From positions 248,001 through 312,000 of the forward strand of contig CBDCAA010000011.1 in NCBI GenBank assembly GCA_965213855.1: a stretch of 64,000 bases of DNA, given 5' to 3'. Positions within the stretch are counted from its first letter, which is position 1. The number at the start of each line of letters is the position of its first letter. This document shows, piece after piece, positions 59,660 to 64,000 of the stretch. Source of the stretch: JBBROS01 sp965213855. GTDB lineage: Bacteria; Pseudomonadota; Alphaproteobacteria; Acetobacterales; Acetobacteraceae. Below the pieces are notes generated by a model that did not search any database, had not been told where the DNA came from, and was given only the letters and a program-made list of their open reading frames with translations. Made by a program: the position numbers and the translations under genes.

Positions 59660-60598
59660 GTGTACGCACAGGCGCTGGTCCTGAACGCTCCGCACCACCT
59701 GGCCGTCGCGCGGCTGGCGGTGAGCGAGCCTGGCCCGGCCGACATCGTGGTCGACACGATGTTCAGCGGCGTCAGCACCGGGACGGAGCGTTTGCTGTAC
59801 AACGGCACGATGCCGCCCTTCCCCGGCATGGGCTATCCGCTGGTGCCCGGCTACGAAAGCGTGGGACGGGTGCATGCGGCCGGCGAGCAGGCCGGCGTCG
59901 CGGTGGGCGCGACCGTGTTCGTGCCAGGCGCCAATTGCTTCGGCGAGGTGCGCGGCCTGTTCGGCGCCAACGCGTCGCGGCTGGTGGTGCCGGGCGCACG
60001 GGTTGTGACGATTGCCGAATCGATGGGCGATCTCGGCACGCTGATGGCGCTGGCGGCAACGGCGCAGCACGCGCTCGCGGCGCCGAACGCGCTGCCAGAC
60101 CTGATCGTGGGGCACGGCGTCGTTGGCCGCCTCCTGGCGCGCTTGACGCTCATGCACGGTGGCGTGGCGCCGACGGTGTGGGAGATGAACCCGGTCCGGA
60201 TGGCGGGGGCGCAGGGCTACAGCGTCGTTCACCCGCGTGACGATGACCGGCGCGACTACCGCGCGATCTACGACGCGAGCGGCGACGCCTCGTTGCTGGA
60301 TACGCTGGTGGCGCGGCTGGCGCCGGGCGGCGAGATCGTGCTGGCCGGCTTCTACCACGAGCGGATGGCGTTCGCGTTCCCGCCGGCCTTCATGAAGGAG
60401 GCCCGCTTCCGGATCGCGGCGCAGTTCAAGAAGCCGGACCTCGACCTGGTTGCCGACGTGACCGCGTCCGGCCGGCTCGACCTTGGCGGCCTCATCACCC
60501 ACCACGCGGGCGCCGACCAGGCGCCCGACGCGTACCGCACCGCGTTCGACGATGCCGCGTGCCTGAAGATGATCCTCGATTGGAGAGCCTGCGCATGA
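59660..60598 (+). CDS. bchC: 3-Hydroxyethyl bacteriochlorophyllide a dehydrogenase BchC
   Basis: 312-residue medium-chain dehydrogenase oxidising the 3-hydroxyethyl group to acetyl late in bacteriochlorophyll a synthesis. Distinctive segments are DTMFSGVSTGTERLLYNG near the N-terminus, MGYPLVPGYESVGRVH and PDLIVGHGVVGRLLARL. Zinc ligands of typical alcohol dehydrogenases are reduced, as in other BchC. Its stop overlaps the bchX ATG by 4 bases, so bchCXYZ is one translational run. Confidence 0.94.
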   Translation: MYAQALVLNAPHHLAVARLAVSEPGPADIVVDTMFSGVSTGTERLLYNGTMPPFPGMGYPLVPGYESVGRVHAAGEQAGVAVGATVFVPGANCFGEVRGLFGANASRLVVPGARVVTIAESMGDLGTLMALAATAQHALAAPNALPDLIVGHGVVGRLLARLTLMHGGVAPTVWEMNPVRMAGAQGYSVVHPRDDDRRDYRAIYDASGDASLLDTLVARLAPGGEIVLAGFYHERMAFAFPPAFMKEARFRIAAQFKKPDLDLVADVTASGRLDLGGLITHHAGADQAPDAYRTAFDDAACLKMILDWRACA

Positions 60599-61593
60599 AC
60601 GCCATCACGAATGCCGCGAGCATGACGGACGCCCTGCGCGCCGAGGCCGCGATCGAGCCGGATGCGCCGATCACGACCCCCGTCAAGAAGGAGACGCAGG
60701 TCATCGCCATCTACGGCAAGGGCGGTATCGGCAAGTCGTTCACGCTGGCCAACCTCAGCTACATGATGGCGCAGCAGGGCAAGCGCGTGCTGCTGATCGG
60801 CTGCGACCCGAAAAGCGACACCACCAGCCTGCTGTTCGGCGGCCGGTCCTGCCCGACGATCATCGAGACCTCGTCGAAGAAGAAGCTGGCGGGCGAGAAG
60901 GTCGCGATAGGCGACGTGTGCTTCATCCGCGACGGCGTCTACGCGATGGAGCTGGGCGGCCCCGAGGTCGGCCGCGGCTGCGGCGGGCGCGGCATCATCC
61001 ACGGGTTCGAGCTGCTCGAGAAGCTCGGCTTCCATGAGTGGGGCTTCGACTACGTCCTGCTCGACTTCCTGGGCGACGTGGTGTGCGGCGGCTTCGGCCT
61101 GCCGATCGCGCGGGACATGTGCCAGAAGGTGATCGTGGTCGCGTCCAACGACCTGCAATCGCTGTATGTCGCCAACAACGTCTGCTCGGCGGTCGACTAC
61201 TTCCGCAAGATGGGCGGCAACGTCGGCGTCGCCGGCATGGTCATCAACAAGGATGACGGCACCGGCGAGGCGCAGGCCTTTGCCGAGGCGGTCGGCATCC
61301 CGGTGCTGAGCGCCATCCCCGCCAACGACGACATCCGCAAGAAGAGCGCCAACTACGAGATCATCGGCCGCCCCGGTGGCGAGTGGGCGCCGATGTTCGA
61401 GCAGCTTGCCGAGCAGGTCGCCGCGGCGCCGCCCGTGCGCCCGAACCCGCTGACCCACGATGCGCTGCTCGGCCTGTTCAAGGGCGAGGCCGTCGGCCGT
61501 GACGTCGTGCTGACGCCCGCGACCGAGGCCGACATGTGCGCCGCGACGGTGCTGACGAAGCCGTCGCTCGAAGTGATCTACGAGGGCGCGTGA
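60595..61593 (+). CDS. bchX: Chlorophyllide a reductase iron protein BchX
   Basis: 332-residue nitrogenase-iron-protein-like reductase that feeds electrons to BchYZ with ATP hydrolysis. The P-loop is GKGGIGKSFT (about residues 41-50). DPKSDTTSLLFGG and GRGCGGRGIIHGFELL follow; the 4Fe-4S cysteines are expected at RGCGGRG (about 130) and DVVCGGFGLP (about 163). The ATG at 60595 overlaps bchC; the stop overlaps bchY as GTGA. Confidence 0.96.
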   Translation: MNAITNAASMTDALRAEAAIEPDAPITTPVKKETQVIAIYGKGGIGKSFTLANLSYMMAQQGKRVLLIGCDPKSDTTSLLFGGRSCPTIIETSSKKKLAGEKVAIGDVCFIRDGVYAMELGGPEVGRGCGGRGIIHGFELLEKLGFHEWGFDYVLLDFLGDVVCGGFGLPIARDMCQKVIVVASNDLQSLYVANNVCSAVDYFRKMGGNVGVAGMVINKDDGTGEAQAFAEAVGIPVLSAIPANDDIRKKSANYEIIGRPGGEWAPMFEQLAEQVAAAPPVRPNPLTHDALLGLFKGEAVGRDVVLTPATEADMCAATVLTKPSLEVIYEGA

Positions 61594-63083
61594 GCTTGGA
61601 CGGCTCACTTCCGCCCGCCACCGGGTCCGGCTGCCATGGCGGCCGCGAGACGCTGCAGGCCTCGGCCCGTGCCGCGGGCAAGTCCGACGTCATGGACCGG
61701 CTCGCGGCCGACTATCCGCAGGGGCCGCACGACCAGCCGCAATCCATGTGCCCGGCCTTCGGCGCGCTCCGCGTCGGCCTGCGCATGAAGCGGACGGCCA
61801 CCATCCTCAGCGGGTCCGCCTGCTGCGTGTATGGCCTGACGTTCACGGCGCATTTCTACGGCGCCCGCCGCAGCGTCGGTTACGTGCCGTTCAACTCCGA
61901 GAGCCTCGTCCGCGGCCAGCTCTACGAGGACATCCGCGACGCCGTCCATGTGATGGCCAAGCCCGAGGACTACGACGCCGTCGTGGTGATCAACCTGTGC
62001 GTCCCCACGGCGTCGGGCGTCCCGCTGGACCGCCTGCCACGGCAGATCGACGGCGTGCGCGTGATCGGCATCGACGTGCCGGGCTTCGGCGTGCCCACGC
62101 ATGCCGAAGCGAAGGACGTGCTCGCGGGCGCCATGTTGAAGGTCGCCCGCACCGAGGCCGAGCATGGCCCGGTCGCGCGCCCGAGCACGCAATCCGACCT
62201 GCCGACCGTCGCGCTCATCGGCGAGCTGTTCCCTGGCGATCCGCCGGGTGTGTCGGCTTTGCTGGCGCCCATGGGCCTCGGCATCGCGCCCGCTTTGCCG
62301 TCGCGCGAGTGGCGCGACCAGTATGCCGCGCTCGACTGCACCGTCGCTGCCGCGATCCATCCGTTCTACACGGCCACGGTCCGCGAATTCCGCGCCGCCG
62401 GGCGGCCGGTGGTTGGTTCGGCCCCGGTGGGTGTCGAGGGCACGGCGGCCTGGCTCGACGCCATCGCCGCCGCGACCGGCTTGAACGCCGACGCCGCCAA
62501 GGCCCGGGCGTTGCCGGCCATCCGCGCCGCGCTCGATGCGGCTCCGATCGATGCGCGGATCACCGTCAGTGGCTACGAGGGGTCCGAACTGCTGGTGGCG
62601 CGCCTGTTGATCGAGGCCGGGGCGGAGGTGCCGTATGTCGGCACGGCTTGCCCGCGGACGGAGTGGAGCGACGCGGACCGCGAATGGCTTCAGGCGCGCG
62701 GGGTGCACGTGCAGTTCCGTGCTTCTCTGGAACAGGACATGACGGCGATGCTGGACGTTCGCCCGGACCTGGCGCTCGGCACCACGCCGCTGGTGCAGAA
62801 GGCCAAGGAGCTGGGCATCCCGGCCCTGTATTTCACCAACATGGTCTCTGCCCGGCCGTTGTTCGGCCCGGCCGGCGCCGCCTCGCTGGCGGGCATCGTC
62901 GCCGCGCAGACCCGGGGCGCCGAGCGATTCGGCCGCATGGTCAGCTTCTTCGAGGGTGTCGGCACCGGCGTAACGGCGGGCTATGGCTGGACGCAGAAGC
63001 CGGTCGAGCCGGCCGGCGCGCGCGAGCGGATGCGCAAGCAGCGGGCGGCCGCCAAGAAGTCCGTCGAAGCGGTGGGCACCTAG
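61590..63083 (+). CDS. bchY: Chlorophyllide a reductase subunit BchY
   Basis: 497-residue nitrogenase-MoFe-alpha-like subunit of chlorophyllide a reductase. N-terminal cysteine-bearing segments are GSGCHGGRETL, SMCPAFGALRVGL and SGSACCVYGLTF, which bind the shared 4Fe-4S cluster with BchZ. Later come FNSESLVRGQLYEDI, GELFPGDPPGVSALLAPMG and YFTNMVSARPLFGPAG. The GTG start at 61590 overlaps the bchX stop; an ATG start is not available near the conserved N-terminus. Confidence 0.95.
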   Translation: MSLDGSLPPATGSGCHGGRETLQASARAAGKSDVMDRLAADYPQGPHDQPQSMCPAFGALRVGLRMKRTATILSGSACCVYGLTFTAHFYGARRSVGYVPFNSESLVRGQLYEDIRDAVHVMAKPEDYDAVVVINLCVPTASGVPLDRLPRQIDGVRVIGIDVPGFGVPTHAEAKDVLAGAMLKVARTEAEHGPVARPSTQSDLPTVALIGELFPGDPPGVSALLAPMGLGIAPALPSREWRDQYAALDCTVAAAIHPFYTATVREFRAAGRPVVGSAPVGVEGTAAWLDAIAAATGLNADAAKARALPAIRAALDAAPIDARITVSGYEGSELLVARLLIEAGAEVPYVGTACPRTEWSDADREWLQARGVHVQFRASLEQDMTAMLDVRPDLALGTTPLVQKAKELGIPALYFTNMVSARPLFGPAGAASLAGIVAAQTRGAERFGRMVSFFEGVGTGVTAGYGWTQKPVEPAGARERMRKQRAAAKKSVEAVGT

Positions 63084-64000
63084 ATGCTCGTCCTCGACCA
63101 CGACCGGGCCGGCGGCTACTGGGGCGCCGTCTATGCCTTCACCGCCATCCGCGGCCTGCGGGTCGTGATCGACGGGCCGGTCGGCTGCGAAAACCTGCCG
63201 GTCACGGCGGTGCTGCACTACACCGACGGTCTGCCGCCGCACGAGCTGCCGGTGGTGGTCACCGGGCTCGACGAGGACAGCCTGTCGATGAACGGCACCG
63301 AGGGCGCGCTGCGCCGGGCCGCGGCGACCGGCGACCAGGAACTGCCGAGCGTGGTGGTGACCGGCAGCATCGCCGAGATGATCGGCGGCGGGGTGACGCC
63401 GGAGGGCAGCAACCTGCTCCGCTTCATCCCGCGCACCATCGACGAGGACCAGTGGCAGTGCGCCGACCGGGCGATCTACTGGCTGTGGAGCGAGTTCGGC
63501 GCCAAGCGCGCCAAGATCAAGCCGCGCCCGCCGCGGGCCGAGGGCGTGAAGCCGCGGGTGAACATCATCGGGCCGATCTACGGCACGTTCAACATGCCGT
63601 CCGACCTGGCCGAGATCCGCCGCCTGGTCGAGGGGATCGGCTGCACGATCAACCTGACCTTCCCGCTCGGCAGCCACATCGACGACATCAGCCGCCTGCC
63701 GGATGCGGACGTGAACATCTGCATGTACCGCGAGTTCGGGCGCGGCCTGTGCGAGGAGCTGGACCGGCCATACCTGCAGGCGCCGATCGGGATCTTCGCG
63801 ACCACCAACTTCCTGCGCACGCTCGGCGAACTGACGGGACTCGACCCGGAGCCGTTCATCGAACGCGAGAAGCACACGACGATCAAGCCGGTGTGGGACC
63901 TGTGGCGCTCCGTCACCCAGGACTTCTTCGCATCAGCGTCGTTCGCGGTCGTCGCGACCGCGACCTACGCCCGCGGCCTGCAGGGCTTCCTGGAGGGTGA
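63084..64000 (+). CDS. bchZ: Chlorophyllide a reductase subunit BchZ (3' part beyond window)
   Basis: First 305 residues of the beta-type subunit of chlorophyllide a reductase. It opens MLVLDHDRAGGYWGAVYAF, and then IDGPVGCENLPVTAVLHYTD carries the cluster cysteine. VVTGSIAEMIGGGVTPEG, INLTFPLGSHIDDISRLP and APIGIFATTNFLRTLGELTG follow. It starts at the ATG immediately after the bchY stop. The frame is open to the last base, so the gene is cut only by the window. Confidence 0.95.
   Translation, partial: MLVLDHDRAGGYWGAVYAFTAIRGLRVVIDGPVGCENLPVTAVLHYTDGLPPHELPVVVTGLDEDSLSMNGTEGALRRAAATGDQELPSVVVTGSIAEMIGGGVTPEGSNLLRFIPRTIDEDQWQCADRAIYWLWSEFGAKRAKIKPRPPRAEGVKPRVNIIGPIYGTFNMPSDLAEIRRLVEGIGCTINLTFPLGSHIDDISRLPDADVNICMYREFGRGLCEELDRPYLQAPIGIFATTNFLRTLGELTGLDPEPFIEREKHTTIKPVWDLWRSVTQDFFASASFAVVATATYARGLQGFLEG

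Noticed and set aside
61605..63875. A 756-codon minus-strand frame under bchY-bchZ
   Set aside because: Antisense of two recognised subunits of chlorophyllide reductase; no domain seen.

Overview
The window comes from a GC-rich alphaproteobacterium that makes bacteriochlorophyll and carotenoids. Its right end is one edge of a photosynthesis gene cluster (crtI-crtB, crtC/crtD, crtE-crtF-bchC-bchX-bchY-bchZ). Elsewhere there are type-2 argC, a his block, GTG starts, many 4-bp ATGA/GTGA gene overlaps and alphaproteobacterial-type palindromic repeats. An aerobic anoxygenic phototroph or purple bacterium of the Acetobacteraceae/Rhodospirillales type fits best. That placement is inferred from gene content and base composition, not from a marker-gene comparison.

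Layout. 1-4.2 kb: leftward histidine block hisB-DUF2628-hisH-GNAT-hisA-hisF-hisE (hisE cut by the window start), followed to its right by a DCC-type thiol protein and a glycosyltransferase. 6.4-11.1 kb: rightward potassium pump kdpFABC, with a further 27-codon frame before kdpF, then tRNA-His. 11.3-19.5 kb: transport and scavenging genes (two unlike periplasmic binding proteins plus one permease without an ATPase, a TRAP binding protein, a TauD-type dioxygenase, a fatty-acid desaturase, an M20 amidohydrolase, an NAD-binding protein). 19.5-20.6 kb: an AT-richer spacer and a lone PEP-CTERM protein. 20.6-25.6 kb: an IlvD/Edd dehydratase, rplM-rpsI with a clear terminator, argC, a gamma-carbonic-anhydrase-like protein and a lipoprotein. 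25.6-36.8 kb: miscellaneous metabolism, including glyoxylate carboligase (gcl) divergent from an IclR regulator, and a dicarboxylate symporter. 36.8-37.3 kb: a tandemly duplicated palindromic repeat.

37.4-47.6 kb: a periplasmic formate dehydrogenase locus. A multi-cluster ferredoxin is divergent from a tightly packed rightward run: ligase-like protein, DUF6505-like, DUF3305, DUF3306, TorD-like chaperone, 68-residue Tat peptide, catalytic subunit, iron-sulfur subunit, cytochrome b subunit. Formate electrons would pass from the molybdenum/tungsten site through Fe-S clusters to cytochrome b and the quinone pool. 47.7-52.2 kb: a TetR regulator divergent from a GFA-like protein, two small exported or membrane proteins, an animal-type haem peroxidase and a probable PIN-type toxin-antitoxin pair.

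52.2-64 kb: pigment synthesis. CrtE makes geranylgeranyl diphosphate, CrtB condenses it to phytoene, CrtI desaturates it, and CrtC/CrtD/CrtF carry out the hydration, 3,4-desaturation and O-methylation of spirilloxanthin-type carotenoids. BchXYZ reduces the chlorin ring and BchC oxidises the hydroxyethyl group towards bacteriochlorophyll a. Sites of the form TGT-N12-ACA, the published PpsR/CrtJ repressor motif, sit upstream of crtI, between crtD and crtE, and upstream of bchC. Two of these have a second degenerate half-matching site exactly 8 bp away.
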